Source: G963663315 sp965231905
GTDB taxonomy: Bacteria > Pseudomonadota > Gammaproteobacteria > Arenicellales > Poriferihabitantaceae
Direction of reading: 5' to 3'
Assembly: GCA_965231905.1 (NCBI GenBank)
Contig: CBDDOO010000001.1
Coordinates: 992,001-1,056,000 of the forward strand
DNA: 64,000 bases
The notes beneath the pieces were generated by a model, which did no database searches, was not told the DNA's origin, and worked only from the letters and a program-made list of their open reading frames with translations. The translations under genes were made by a program, and so were the position numbers. Below are positions 1 to 9,022 of the stretch, piece by piece (the first letter of the stretch is position 1; each line of letters begins with the position of its first letter).

Positions 1-781
1 CATGCGCGCCGACGTACTCGGTCAGCTCGACGCGCATTGGGACCCGGGAAACCAGTATATTGTTCCGTATATGTGGGGAACCCATGGCGTGACCTATAAT
101 GAAGAACTGCTCCTGGAAACCTATCCAGACGCCCCGATTGGTTCACTGGACCTGATTTTCGACCCGGTGCACATGGAAAAAATTGCCCCCTGCGGTGTTT
201 CCTTCCTGGACTCTCCGACTGATGTCATGCCCATGGCGCTGGCTTATATGGGACTGGACCCGAATACGACTGATCGGAATGACTACAAGGCCGTGGAAGA
301 AATGCTGTTGAAAATCCGTCCATACATCAAGACATTTGATAACTATGCCTACCAGAGAATGCCTGAAAAGGAATTTTGCCTGGCTGTAACCTGGGGGCCG
401 GATGGGTTGCTGGCGGTTGCCGGCGCCGCGGAGGCGAATACCGGCGTCGAACTGGATTTCTTCCTCCCACCGGGTGATGGGGCGTCCAATTTCTGGGTGG
501 ATGGCTGGGTCATTCCCGCAGATGCGAAGAATATCGACAACGCCTACCTGTTTCTGAATTACATGATGCGCCCCGAGGTGGCGGCGAATGACAGTAACTT
601 CACCTGGTATGCCACTGCCAATGAGTCTGCGATTGAACTGATCAGCGAGGAGGTTACGTCGAGTCCGGCGGCATTCCCGCCTCCCGAAGCAGTTGAGCAG
701 ATGTATACATTAGCGGTTGTTCCACCAAAAATAGAGCGCGCGCGGACCCGGGTGTGGACCAACTTCAAGGCGGGCAATTAA
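1..781 (+). CDS. Polyamine ABC transporter periplasmic binding protein (PotF/SpuD-like), 3' part
   Basis: C-terminal about 259 residues of a periplasmic spermidine/putrescine-type binding protein; the 5' end lies outside the window. It would capture polyamine in the periplasm and deliver it to the permeases encoded just downstream. Visible family features are the segment PYMWGTHGVTYNEELL near the left edge, the W-V-D-G-W-V-I-P stretch around residue 168 and the late NAYLFLNYMMRPEVAA helix, typical of PotD/PotF. The ATPase gene follows after about 60 bp and two permease genes after that, so this is the first visible cistron of a potFGHI-type operon. Substrate (putrescine, spermidine or a related amine) cannot be settled from sequence alone. 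Confidence 0.9.
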   Translation, partial: MRADVLGQLDAHWDPGNQYIVPYMWGTHGVTYNEELLLETYPDAPIGSLDLIFDPVHMEKIAPCGVSFLDSPTDVMPMALAYMGLDPNTTDRNDYKAVEEMLLKIRPYIKTFDNYAYQRMPEKEFCLAVTWGPDGLLAVAGAAEANTGVELDFFLPPGDGASNFWVDGWVIPADAKNIDNAYLFLNYMMRPEVAANDSNFTWYATANESAIELISEEVTSSPAAFPPPEAVEQMYTLAVVPPKIERARTRVWTNFKAGN

Positions 782-843
782 TGAGCTAGCATCCAGACGC
801 CTCTGGTCAGGTCAATAGAGCTGTGTAAGAGAGAAAACAGACC

Positions 844-1989
844 ATGCCGGAGCAGGTAGATTATCAGGACAGGCCATGGCTTGATCCTGATGCCGAGCCA
901 TTTATACGTATCGCGGATGTTACCAAGAATTTTGGCGATTTTACTGCGGTAAGCGGCGTCAGTCTGGATATTTACCAGGGGGAACTGTTTTGCCTGCTGG
1001 GTGGTTCGGGCTGTGGCAAATCAACACTTCTGCGTATGCTGGCAGGATTTGAAACCCCTTCGTCGGGCAGCATTTATATTGACGGCGCGCAAATGAATGA
1101 TGTTCCCGCCTGGGAACGTCCTGTCAATATGATGTTTCAGTCCTACGCGCTGTTCCCGCACATGGATGTCGCGAAGAACGTCGCTTATGGATTGCAAAGG
1201 GATGGCGTGGACAAGGAGGAAATCCGGTTGCGTGTGGCCCAAATGCTGTCGATGGTGGAGTTGGCTGAGTTCAGCAAACGCAAGCCCCACCAGTTGTCGG
1301 GTGGTCAACGCCAGCGAGTCGCATTAGCGAGGGCGCTGGTTAAACGCCCCAAAGTATTGTTGCTTGACGAACCCCTGGCCGCGCTGGACAAGCGCCTGCG
1401 TGAGCAGACCCAGTTTGAACTGATGAACATTCAGGAACAGCTGGGCGTGACCTTTATCGTCGTTACCCATGACCAGGAAGAGGCGATGACGCTTTCGACT
1501 CGCATTGCCGTGATGGATGCCGGGAAATTTGTCCAGATCGGTACGCCAACCGAAATTTATGAATACCCTGATTCGAGAATGGTGGCTGATTTTATCGGAT
1601 CGGCTAATATGTTCGAGGGGCGTGTGACGATGAGCGGGGACGGTCATTTGAAAGTGCATGCCCATGATGACAATGTCGAGTTTTACGTAGACCATGGTAT
1701 TCCTGTCAATGAAGGCAGCAAGGTCTGGGTGGCGGTTCGCCCGGAGAAAATACGGGTTTCGAAATCCCCGCCGGAGCAATCAGGGGGAAATCAGATAGCC
1801 GGGGTGGTTCAGGATATTGGTTATCTGGGCAATTTCTCGACTTATCGTGTCAAGCTCGACAGCGGCAGGGTCATGGATGTGACCGTTCCGAACCAGATAC
1901 GCCCGAAAGGGGGGCGTCACGTAGTGTATTGGGAGGAACAGGTCTGGTTGCATTGGGACGCTTCCAGCCCGGTTGTTCTCACCAAGTAG
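844..1989 (+). CDS. potG: Polyamine ABC transporter ATP-binding protein (PotG-like)
   Basis: Cytoplasmic ATPase of the polyamine importer, 381 aa. Walker A GGSGCGKST is at residues 53-61, the Q-loop FQSYALFPH near 98, the ABC signature LSGGQ at 151-155, Walker B VLLLDE at 171-176 and the switch histidine at 209. A C-terminal TOBE-like regulatory region of about 130 residues follows, as in PotA/PotG. It sits between the binding protein and the two permeases in the same orientation. The long N-terminal lead before the nucleotide-binding core is normal for PotG. Length matches the family (about 377 aa). Confidence 0.93.
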   Translation: MPEQVDYQDRPWLDPDAEPFIRIADVTKNFGDFTAVSGVSLDIYQGELFCLLGGSGCGKSTLLRMLAGFETPSSGSIYIDGAQMNDVPAWERPVNMMFQSYALFPHMDVAKNVAYGLQRDGVDKEEIRLRVAQMLSMVELAEFSKRKPHQLSGGQRQRVALARALVKRPKVLLLDEPLAALDKRLREQTQFELMNIQEQLGVTFIVVTHDQEEAMTLSTRIAVMDAGKFVQIGTPTEIYEYPDSRMVADFIGSANMFEGRVTMSGDGHLKVHAHDDNVEFYVDHGIPVNEGSKVWVAVRPEKIRVSKSPPEQSGGNQIAGVVQDIGYLGNFSTYRVKLDSGRVMDVTVPNQIRPKGGRHVVYWEEQVWLHWDASSPVVLTK

Positions 1990-2003
1990 CCCGGCCCTTG
2001 ATC

Positions 2004-2966
2004 ATGAAATCAAGCGCCGACATCGTGGATAAACCGAACAGTCGGCCAGCCGTTGACGGATTCGCAACCCGGCTTTTGAATCTGCTTCAGTCCAGGTGGA
2101 AGGCCGTGGTGGTGTTTATTCCTTATCTCTGGCTGCTGTTGTTTTTTCTGGCGCCCTTTTTCATCATTCTGAAAATAAGTGTCGCTGAATCCATAATCGC
2201 CAGCCCGCCTTTCTCTCCGTTGTTCCAATGGGCCAACGATGGCGTGATGAACATTCGTCTGATTTTTGACAATTACGCTTATCTTTGGGAGGACGAGCTC
2301 TATCTGAATACTTATATCAGCTCCGTCAGGATTTCTTCGATTTCAACGTTGTTGTGCCTGTTGATCGGATACCCGATCGCTTACGCCATCGCGCGCTCAT
2401 CGCATACCGTAAAGCATGTATTGCTGATGATGGTGATTTTACCGTTCTGGACTTCTTTTCTGCTTCGGGTTTACGCCTGGATGGGGTTGCTGGCAGACCA
2501 GGGTCTGATCAATGACGCGCTGATCTGGATGGGACTGATCGATACTCCTGTCCGATTGCTGTATTCCCATTTTGCGGTCTATGTGGGCATTGTATACACC
2601 TATGTTCCATTCATGATCCTGCCACTTTACGCGAACATGGAGAAGCTGGATTTGACATTGCACGAGGCGGCTGCCGATCTCGGCGCAAAACCTTTCACTA
2701 CATTCTGGACCGTCACACTACCCATGACGATACCCGGTATTGTGGCGGGCTGTCTGCTGGTGTTCATTCCGGCGACCGGCGAGTTCGTCATCCCTGATTT
2801 GCTGGGAGGCGGGAATGTATTGATGATCGGGCGGGTTTTGTTCGGCGAATTTCATCTTAATCATGACTGGCCGGTGGCTTCCGCCGTGGCGATTGCATTG
2901 CTGCTGTTGCTGGTGATCCCCATCATGCTCTACCAGAGAGTGCAGGCCCGGGAGAACCAGGGCTGA
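2004..2966 (+). CDS. potH: Polyamine ABC transporter permease (PotH-like)
   Basis: Inner-membrane permease of about 320 aa with a cytoplasmic N-terminal tail, a first hydrophobic segment (VVVFIPYLWLLLFFLAPFF) and further membrane spans. The EAA loop that contacts the ATPase reads EAAADLGAKPFTTFWTVTLP. I chose the ATG at 2004, 14 bp after the potG stop; an upstream in-frame ATG at 1929 would overlap potG and adds residues without family character. Length fits PotH (about 317 aa). It would pair with the following PotI-like permease. Confidence 0.92.
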   Translation: MKSSADIVDKPNSRPAVDGFATRLLNLLQSRWKAVVVFIPYLWLLLFFLAPFFIILKISVAESIIASPPFSPLFQWANDGVMNIRLIFDNYAYLWEDELYLNTYISSVRISSISTLLCLLIGYPIAYAIARSSHTVKHVLLMMVILPFWTSFLLRVYAWMGLLADQGLINDALIWMGLIDTPVRLLYSHFAVYVGIVYTYVPFMILPLYANMEKLDLTLHEAAADLGAKPFTTFWTVTLPMTIPGIVAGCLLVFIPATGEFVIPDLLGGGNVLMIGRVLFGEFHLNHDWPVASAVAIALLLLLVIPIMLYQRVQARENQG

Positions 2967-2971
2967 GGCTG

Positions 2972-3811
2972 ATGCGCAAAAAGCGATCCACATTTCTGTT
3001 TTCGGCGCTTTGCTTCGGTATGGCGTTTTTGTACATACCGATGTTCATGTTGATTGTCTATTCCTTCAATTATTCAAAAATCGTTCCGGTCTGGGGCGGT
3101 TTTTCCACCCGATGGTATGTCACCCTGTTTGAAAGCGAGGAGGTATGGGACGCGCTGGGCTTAAGCGTGCAGATTGCGGTGGTCAATGCCACTTTCGCCA
3201 CCCTGCTTGGCACCCTGGCGGGTCTTGCCATGGTCCGGTTTGGGAAGTTCAGGGGCAGAACCCTGTTTGGCGGTATGATCACCGCGCCCCTGGTGATGCC
3301 CGAAGTGATTACCGGGTTATCCCTGCTGATGCTTTTTATTACATTGAATGAGTTTTTCGGTTGGCCCTCGAGTCGCGGGTTCACCACCATCACGATCGCG
3401 CATATCACGTTCTCGCTGGCCTATGTCGCGGTCATCATCCAGTCCAGACTGTCCGGTATGGGGCAGGACTATGAAGAAGCGGCGCAGGATCTGGGCGCCA
3501 AACCGTTCCGGGTGCTGACCGATATTACATTGCCGCTGCTGGCCCCCGGCATGATGGCGGGATGGTTGCTGGCTTTTACATTATCGCTGGATGATCTCGT
3601 GATCGCGAGTTTTGTCACCGGCCCCGGCGCCAATACCCTGCCGATGTTGATTTACTCCAGGGTGAGACTGGGATTGCGTCCGGACATTAATGCGCTGGCC
3701 ACCATCATCATTGTCACGGTGGCGATTGGAGTGGTCATCGCCGGCTGGATCCTGTTCCGACAGCAGAAGCAAAGGGAGCGGGACATGCAGCTTGCCGCCG
3801 GGGGGGATTGA
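2972..3811 (+). CDS. potI: Polyamine ABC transporter permease (PotI-like)
   Basis: Second permease, 279 aa, starting 5 bp after the potH stop. It has several hydrophobic spans beginning with LFSALCFGMAFLYIPMFMLI and the EAA loop EEAAQDLGAKPFRVLTDITL, which docks on the ATPase. Length is as expected for PotI (about 281 aa). The gene ends the operon; its stop is followed at once by a cluster of GC-rich palindromic repeats that separates it from the convergent Rieske oxygenase gene. Confidence 0.92.
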   Translation: MRKKRSTFLFSALCFGMAFLYIPMFMLIVYSFNYSKIVPVWGGFSTRWYVTLFESEEVWDALGLSVQIAVVNATFATLLGTLAGLAMVRFGKFRGRTLFGGMITAPLVMPEVITGLSLLMLFITLNEFFGWPSSRGFTTITIAHITFSLAYVAVIIQSRLSGMGQDYEEAAQDLGAKPFRVLTDITLPLLAPGMMAGWLLAFTLSLDDLVIASFVTGPGANTLPMLIYSRVRLGLRPDINALATIIIVTVAIGVVIAGWILFRQQKQRERDMQLAAGGD

Positions 3812-3825
3812 GTTTACGGCATTTG

Positions 3826-3900
3826 CGGGCGGGCACGGTGGGCACGGAGACCCGTTCCTTAGGCTGGTGGGCGGGCACGGAGACCCGCCCCTACGATGGG
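3826..3900. repeat. Two copies of the GGCGGGCACGGAGACCCGCC intergenic palindrome (family A)
   Basis: Two back-to-back copies of a short hairpin-forming repeat with core GGGCACGGAGACCC, the second followed by GCCCCTACG. Related copies occur near 10365, 18447, 18497, 25660, 27145, 27201, 31411 and 38055. The CTA of the second copy supplies the stop codon of the Rieske gene on the minus strand. Confidence 0.85.
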
Positions 3901-5090
3901 GTTGGGGCAGCCGATGGGGTTGGGACAGCCTCTGCTGTCATGGCGTTATTGATCTCGACCATTTTCCCGGCGCCGGGTGACTGTTTCAATCGGGTTACCG
4001 GCAGGATCACCTGAATCCTGTGATGAAATTCCCGGACACCGCTTTCCAGGGATGACAGTTCAGGCTCCGGGAAGGCGCTGGATTTCATGCCGTCGCGCAT
4101 CCGCATGACGAAGCTCTCGTCTTCTTCGCTCGCAATCCGGTTGATCCTGCGGTTGAGCCAGCGTACCGCGTCCATTTCCCTGCGCGAATCAGGCAATGCG
4201 TAGCTCGCTCCCGTCAGGATTGTCTTCTGCGGTGAAACCGGGATGGTCATATAATACTCGATGCTGTCCGGGTAAAGGCCGAGTATCATGCTCGGGAAGA
4301 TGGCGATATAGAACCACAGCCGTTGACTGTCGTCAGGCAGGTGGTCGAACTGTGGCAGCAGTTGCTGATAGTTCCTGACACTCCAGCTTTTTCCCGGCTT
4401 GTCATTCAGGCGGGCCGAAGATACGCTAATGTCTCCGATGGAGTGGTCCGTGTAGTTTTTGCCATACAGTTCCTGCAACTGGGGATGGCCCACCGGGACG
4501 TGATAACCCTCGTTGTCGATGTCATGAATGACCTTCCAGTTACAGGGCATTATCTGTCGATAGCGGGAGTTGTCGAGCGACAGCATTTCCGGCAGACTGT
4601 ACGGGCGGAGCCGATCTTCAACCGGCTTCATGATTTCGGCCAATGAGGTTCCGCCGGGGGCGAACCGGATGAAAATGAAGCCCATCCAGATTTCCAGGTC
4701 CACAGGAACCAGGTTTTTCGTGGTTTTGTCCAGATTCGGGAAGGCGCTTTGTGCGGGAACGCCAATCAATTCTCCATCGAGTTGATAAGTCCAGCCATGA
4801 AAAGGACAGCTCAGGGTCGGCGCGCACTGCCCTGAGTCAGCGTCCAGGAGCCTGGCGCCGCGGTGGCGGCAGACATTGTGGAAAGCCCTCAGTCGGTTGT
4901 CATTGCCGCGTATTACGATGGCCGATTCGCCAGCCACCTCGAAGGTTCGAAAATCCCGGTTGTTCGGCAGGTCACTGATATGGGCGACCAGCATCCAGTT
5001 TTTCCTGAACAGCCGGTCGCCTTCAAGCTCAAAAAGCGCCTCGTCTCGATAGCACCATTTCGCCAGGCAATCGCTGAAATCATCGGTCAT
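3891..5090 (-). CDS. Rieske non-heme iron oxygenase, alpha subunit
   Basis: Protein of 399 aa with an N-terminal Rieske [2Fe-2S] domain: C-R-H-R-G-A-R at about residues 73-79 and C-P-F-H-G-W at about 94-99. The catalytic domain carries NEGYHVPVGH near residue 210, which supplies mononuclear-iron histidines. Such enzymes hydroxylate or demethylate small aromatic or quaternary-amine substrates using electrons from a reductase; no reductase gene is visible here. It lies between polyamine import genes and an amine oxidase/aminotransferase pair, so an amine substrate is a reasonable inference, not shown. The last residues (repeated P-T-P-S/A-A-P) and the stop come from an intergenic repeat, so the C-terminus may be extended compared with relatives. 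Confidence 0.88.
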   Translation of the reverse strand: MTDDFSDCLAKWCYRDEALFELEGDRLFRKNWMLVAHISDLPNNRDFRTFEVAGESAIVIRGNDNRLRAFHNVCRHRGARLLDADSGQCAPTLSCPFHGWTYQLDGELIGVPAQSAFPNLDKTTKNLVPVDLEIWMGFIFIRFAPGGTSLAEIMKPVEDRLRPYSLPEMLSLDNSRYRQIMPCNWKVIHDIDNEGYHVPVGHPQLQELYGKNYTDHSIGDISVSSARLNDKPGKSWSVRNYQQLLPQFDHLPDDSQRLWFYIAIFPSMILGLYPDSIEYYMTIPVSPQKTILTGASYALPDSRREMDAVRWLNRRINRIASEEDESFVMRMRDGMKSSAFPEPELSSLESGVREFHHRIQVILPVTRLKQSPGAGKMVEINNAMTAEAVPTPSAAPTPS

Positions 5091-5097
5091 ATCGGAT

Positions 5098-5226
5098 CCT
5101 CGTCATTCCTGTATGACGGATTGTGGATTCCCGCATTCGCGGGAATGACGGGAGAGGGCGGGAATGCCCCCCACCGGCGCAGTGCGCCGACTCCCCTCGA
5201 GGGGGAGTAATACAGGAATGACGGGT
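5098..5226. repeat. Intergenic palindromic repeats, families B and C
   Basis: Contains GGATTCCCGC-n-GCGGGAATGACG hairpin units (family B: TTCCCGCATTCGCGGGAATG at about 5126-5145) followed by a CCGACTCCCCTCGAGGGGGAG palindrome (family C, about 5188-5208). Both families recur near 20610-20700, 25499-25810 and 27251-27318. It lies just upstream of the Rieske gene start and before the amine oxidase gene. Confidence 0.85.
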
Positions 5227-5409
5227 GATGTTGATTCGTGGATTCCTGATTTCCTCGTTCGTCATTGGGTTATCCTTGTACGGCGTATTTCAGGGTGTAT
5301 TGCGGGCCGGGGGATTGTACAATTTGCCGGTCATATCTTCAAGCAACCGCCCGGCAGGCCTCTGCGCGCATGGCTGAAATTTCCGGCGTCGTCCTTTACA
5401 ATCGTTGTC

Positions 5410-6654
5410 ATGAAATCCAGGACTTCGGATTATCCCCTGATCATTATTGGCGCCGGCGCCGCCGGCCTCGGGGCTTCTTCGTTCGCGTCCGGGCAGGGTA
5501 TCCGGCATATTGTGCTGGAAGCCTCGCACAGAACCGGTGGCAGGGGGTTGACCGAATATCTTGAAGGGTCGATACCGGTCGATCTGGGTTGTCACTGGAT
5601 GCATTGCGCGAGTATCAACCCTTATGTCGGCTGGGCGGACCGCCTCGGGTTCAGCTATGAAACCAGATCGGCTCCATACGCAATGCACTTCAACGGGCGC
5701 TGGTTGTCGACGCGGCAGAAACGGGAGTATGAAGCCTTTTGTACCGATAATGACGTTGCGGTCAGGCAGGCGTATCGCGACAAACCGGGATCATCGGCGC
5801 TGGATACGATCATTGACCCGGATAGTCCCTGGATGCCGTATTATTGTTACTGGATGTCCCTGATGCACTCGAATGATGTGGACCAGGTCGGCATTGTTGA
5901 TATCGTCAATTTCAGGGAAACCGGCGAAGACTGGCCGTTGAAGCAGGGGTATGGCGCTCTGATTGCAAAACAGGGTGAAGCGGCCCCGGTGCATCTGAAT
6001 ACCCAGGCGCTGTCGATTGCCTGGGGAGGCAGTCCGGTACGGGTGACCACCAATCGTGGAGCGTTGACTGCTGACCGGGTTGTGGTTACTGTATCCACCG
6101 GCGTTCTGGGGGCGTCAGCGATTGAGTTTGTGCCGCAACTGCCGGCAGACAAGATCGAGGCCATCCATGCCCTCCCTCTCGGAAATTCAAATTATCAATT
6201 CTTCAGTTTTGATGAGGGCGCGTTTGATCATGACGTCCCGCAGAACATCCATTACCATGACGGCGAAGTATCCATGGCCCTGAGGATCAGGCCGTTCGGC
6301 ATGCCATTCCTGTTCACCAGTACCGGCGGCCGGTTTGCATGGTGGCTGGAAAAACAGGGCCCGGCCGCCTCCGGGGACTGGCTGACGGCGGCGCTGATCA
6401 GGATATTCGGATCCGGTATTAAATCCGGCTTGAGGGAGTTCAAGGTCAGCGCGTGGGGCTATGACCCATGGATAAGAGGGGCTTATTCCTCAACCGTTCC
6501 CGGTTATCGGAATGTCCGGCAAACGCTGGCCGAACCGCTGCACCGGAAACTGTTTTTCGCTGGCGAAGCGACTTCACCGGATTCCCTGAATACGGCCCAC
6601 GGCGCCTGGCTGTCGGGCCAGCGGGCAGTCCGGGAATGTCTCGCCTGCCCGTAA
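5410..6654 (+). CDS. FAD-dependent amine oxidase (flavin monoamine oxidase family)
   Basis: About 414 aa. The N-terminal FAD-binding Rossmann motif reads IIIGAGAAGLGASSF and is followed by the second dinucleotide motif LEASHRTGGRG; the C-terminal FAD motif is LFFAGEATSPDSLNTAHGAW. This is the layout of polyamine oxidase/monoamine oxidase/phytoene-desaturase-type flavoproteins. I chose the ATG at 5410, directly before the first beta strand; the open frame extends upstream through intergenic repeats without family character. It is convergent with the adjacent aminotransferase gene (7-bp gap). With polyamine import genes next to it, oxidation of an amine is the likeliest role. Confidence 0.87.
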   Translation: MKSRTSDYPLIIIGAGAAGLGASSFASGQGIRHIVLEASHRTGGRGLTEYLEGSIPVDLGCHWMHCASINPYVGWADRLGFSYETRSAPYAMHFNGRWLSTRQKREYEAFCTDNDVAVRQAYRDKPGSSALDTIIDPDSPWMPYYCYWMSLMHSNDVDQVGIVDIVNFRETGEDWPLKQGYGALIAKQGEAAPVHLNTQALSIAWGGSPVRVTTNRGALTADRVVVTVSTGVLGASAIEFVPQLPADKIEAIHALPLGNSNYQFFSFDEGAFDHDVPQNIHYHDGEVSMALRIRPFGMPFLFTSTGGRFAWWLEKQGPAASGDWLTAALIRIFGSGIKSGLREFKVSAWGYDPWIRGAYSSTVPGYRNVRQTLAEPLHRKLFFAGEATSPDSLNTAHGAWLSGQRAVRECLACP

Positions 6655-6661
6655 GGCCGCG

Positions 6662-8062
6662 CTATTTCTGGTTCCATAAGCCTTCATTCGTGACATCCTC
6701 CATCGCGGCGACAATGCTGCCGCGCAGGATGCGGACCATCTCGTCGATTTGCGCTTCGGTAATGATCAATGGCGGCGACAGGACGAACATATTGACAATC
6801 GGGCGAATCAGCAACCCGGACTGCTGGCAGTATTGATCGATCCGCTTGCCGATCTCATGATCTTTTGCCAATTCCCTGCCGCCATCCTGGTTAATGCTGC
6901 ACTCGACACAGGCCATCAATCCGACCCCGCGAACATTTTCGACAATCGGGATGTTTTCCAGGGTTTTCAATCGGGACTGGAAGTAAGGAGCGGTTTCCCG
7001 CACGTGTTCGAGGATCTTTTCACGCTCGATGATTTCGATGTTTTTCAGCGCAGCCGCGCAGGCCACCGGGTGTCCCGAGTAGGTGAAGCCGTTGGAGAAC
7101 ACCAGGTCGGGTTCTGCCGCGTCAATTGACCGGAGCAGCGCGTCCGAAACCAGAAACGCCCCCAACGGGACGTAACCGGAAGTGATGCCCTTGGCACAGG
7201 TGATGATGTCCGGGACGATGCCGAAAACCGACTCTGACGCGAAATAGTGGCCGAGCCTGCCGAATCCGGTCACCACTTCATCCGATATGTAAACCACTCC
7301 ATGCCTTCGACATACATCGAGGCAGGCCGCGTGGTATCCCCGCGGCGCCAGAATGACACCGCCTGAAGCCAGAATCGGCTCGGCGATAAACGCGGCCACC
7401 CGGTCCGCTCCCACCTCCAGGATTTTTTGCTCAAGCCGGTCGGCCAGCAGCATGCAATATTCTTTTTCGCCCATGCCCGATGGTTTGTTCAACGGATTGG
7501 GGTCGGCAATGTGGTGGAAGCGGTCATCCATGAAGTCGAGAAAGCTTTTGTCTGTGGATTTTCCCGATGCCGACGCCGACAGGTAAGTGCTGCCGTGATA
7601 GGCGTTGGCGCGTGAAATAATATGCTTTTTATCGGGTTGGCCGAGCACGTTGTTCCTGAACATGACAAACCGCAATGCCGAATCGACGGCAGTAGACCCG
7701 CCGGTCGTGTAAAAGACGTGATTCAGGTCCCCCGGAGATATTTCAGCCAGCTTTTCGGCCAGCAGAGACGCCGGCGAAGTCGTCAGGCTCCACGGGCTGA
7801 CATAGGTCAGTTGCATCACCTGGTCCGCGATCGCCTTCGCCATCTCTTCCCGGCGGTGACCGATATTGACGCACCACATTCCGGCCGGGCCGTCAATCAT
7901 GCGATTGCCGTCTGAATCCTCGATATAAACCCCGTCGGCGCCGGATATGACGGTACGCCGGTTTTCTCCGAGCTTCTTGATGTTTTCCCAGGGGTGCAGG
8001 AATCGGTTGTCCCGCTTCTGTATGGATTCGGTGTTCAGTTCTGGCATTTTCAGTTCTGGCAT
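6662..8062 (-). CDS. Class III PLP-dependent aminotransferase (polyamine:pyruvate type, SpuC-like)
   Basis: About 466 aa. Class III fold with the PLP-binding lysine in CAKGITSGYVPLGA, the cofactor-contact segment YISDEVVTGFGRLG and an N-terminal core DGPAGMWCVNIGH. Homologs transfer amino groups from putrescine or other diamines/omega-amines to pyruvate. Context (polyamine importer, amine oxidase) supports a polyamine role. Two start codons exist, at 8062 and 8047, because a 15-bp tandem duplication (8034-8048 and 8049-8063) repeats M-P-E-L; either gives a family-length protein. The upstream bpt gene ends at 8068, so the two are likely co-transcribed. Confidence 0.9.
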   Translation of the reverse strand: MPELKMPELNTESIQKRDNRFLHPWENIKKLGENRRTVISGADGVYIEDSDGNRMIDGPAGMWCVNIGHRREEMAKAIADQVMQLTYVSPWSLTTSPASLLAEKLAEISPGDLNHVFYTTGGSTAVDSALRFVMFRNNVLGQPDKKHIISRANAYHGSTYLSASASGKSTDKSFLDFMDDRFHHIADPNPLNKPSGMGEKEYCMLLADRLEQKILEVGADRVAAFIAEPILASGGVILAPRGYHAACLDVCRRHGVVYISDEVVTGFGRLGHYFASESVFGIVPDIITCAKGITSGYVPLGAFLVSDALLRSIDAAEPDLVFSNGFTYSGHPVACAAALKNIEIIEREKILEHVRETAPYFQSRLKTLENIPIVENVRGVGLMACVECSINQDGGRELAKDHEIGKRIDQYCQQSGLLIRPIVNMFVLSPPLIITEAQIDEMVRILRGSIVAAMEDVTNEGLWNQK

Positions 8063-8067
8063 TTGCG

Positions 8068-8781
8068 TTACAGGGCGATCAACCGCCACTCCTTGTTGAT
8101 GAATCCGAACATCGGCTTGAAATTGATTTTGTAGTGCATTTTCCTGCAATCTTCAATCCAGTACCCCAGATACAGCCAGTCCAGACGCATTTCATTGACA
8201 TATTCGATTTGCTTGATGATAGCATAAGCGCCCAGACTGCGCTCCTTCAATTCCGGATCGAAAAAAGTGTAAACCGCAGACATGCCATCGTTCGGCAGAT
8301 CACAGACCGATAATCCAACCAGCCTGCGCTCCAGCCAGTATTCGAGAAACACTGTCTCGATGGGCGAATCGACCGCAAACTCCCGGTATCGCCCGATGTC
8401 ATTATGGTCCATGACGTCACCCGGATGGCGGTCGGCCTGGTAGCGTTGATAGAGCTCGAAATGCTCCTGCTTGAAAACCGCGGGAACCATGGTGGTATGA
8501 ATGTCGATATTGCGTTTTTCACATCGGGCCTGAGAGCGGTTGGGTCGGTATTCACTCGCCAGTATCCGAACCGAAATACAGGCGTTGCAATTCTGGCAAT
8601 GGGGTTTGTAGATCGTTTTCCCGCTTCTCCGGAACCCGGCTCTGAGCAGGATACTGAACAGCGCGTTGTCGATCTCATAGTCAGGGTCCAGCAAAACCGT
8701 AGTCGCCGTTTCCGGTTCGATGTATGGGCAGGCATGCGGCGCGGAGACATACAGCTTGGGCTGGTTCGTCTGGATACTCAA
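8068..8781 (-). CDS. bpt: Aspartate/glutamate leucyltransferase (Bpt, N-end rule)
   Basis: About 237 aa. Transfers leucine from Leu-tRNA to proteins with N-terminal Asp or Glu, marking them for ClpS/ClpAP degradation. Family signs are HACPYIEPETATTVLLDP near the N-terminus, the C-x2-C pair CQNCNACISVRI, and the late LYLGYWIEDCRKMHYKINF. I place the start at the TTG at 8781, preceded by a G-rich ribosome-binding stretch; the frame is open further upstream but that part lacks family similarity. The aminotransferase gene starts 6 bp downstream. An IS sits 164 bp upstream and may have displaced its promoter. Confidence 0.9.
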   Translation of the reverse strand: MSIQTNQPKLYVSAPHACPYIEPETATTVLLDPDYEIDNALFSILLRAGFRRSGKTIYKPHCQNCNACISVRILASEYRPNRSQARCEKRNIDIHTTMVPAVFKQEHFELYQRYQADRHPGDVMDHNDIGRYREFAVDSPIETVFLEYWLERRLVGLSVCDLPNDGMSAVYTFFDPELKERSLGAYAIIKQIEYVNEMRLDWLYLGYWIEDCRKMHYKINFKPMFGFINKEWRLIAL

Positions 8782-9022
8782 TCCGCCACCCCCGCCAGCA
8801 GGGCTGGCGCCGTGTTCAATCTCCCTGTTTTGGCTGTGGCCGGATTGATTGTCGGGAATCGGGTTTTCATGGTCATCGTCGTGAAAAACACACCGCATCA
8901 TATATTGAAACGGCGGCGTTTGTACATTCCCCGTTGTCGCCCCGTGTAGAGAGCAAATGAATTGTCCGGTTGAGTAGCACATAAACTGTCCGGTTTTACA
9001 CAGTACTGAAAGGGGGTGCTGG

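Noticed and set aside
3891..5090. Assignment of the Rieske enzyme to carnitine monooxygenase (CntA)
   Set aside because: No CntB reductase nearby and only general Rieske motifs are visible; substrate is left open.
5164..5409. Upstream extension of the amine oxidase frame
   Set aside because: It runs through family B/C repeats and lacks family character; the FAD-binding strand begins right after the ATG at 5410.
8927..8944. 18-bp repeat as a phage attachment site
   Set aside because: No integrase gene; the intervening DNA is a single transposase unit with inverted ends, so target duplication explains it.
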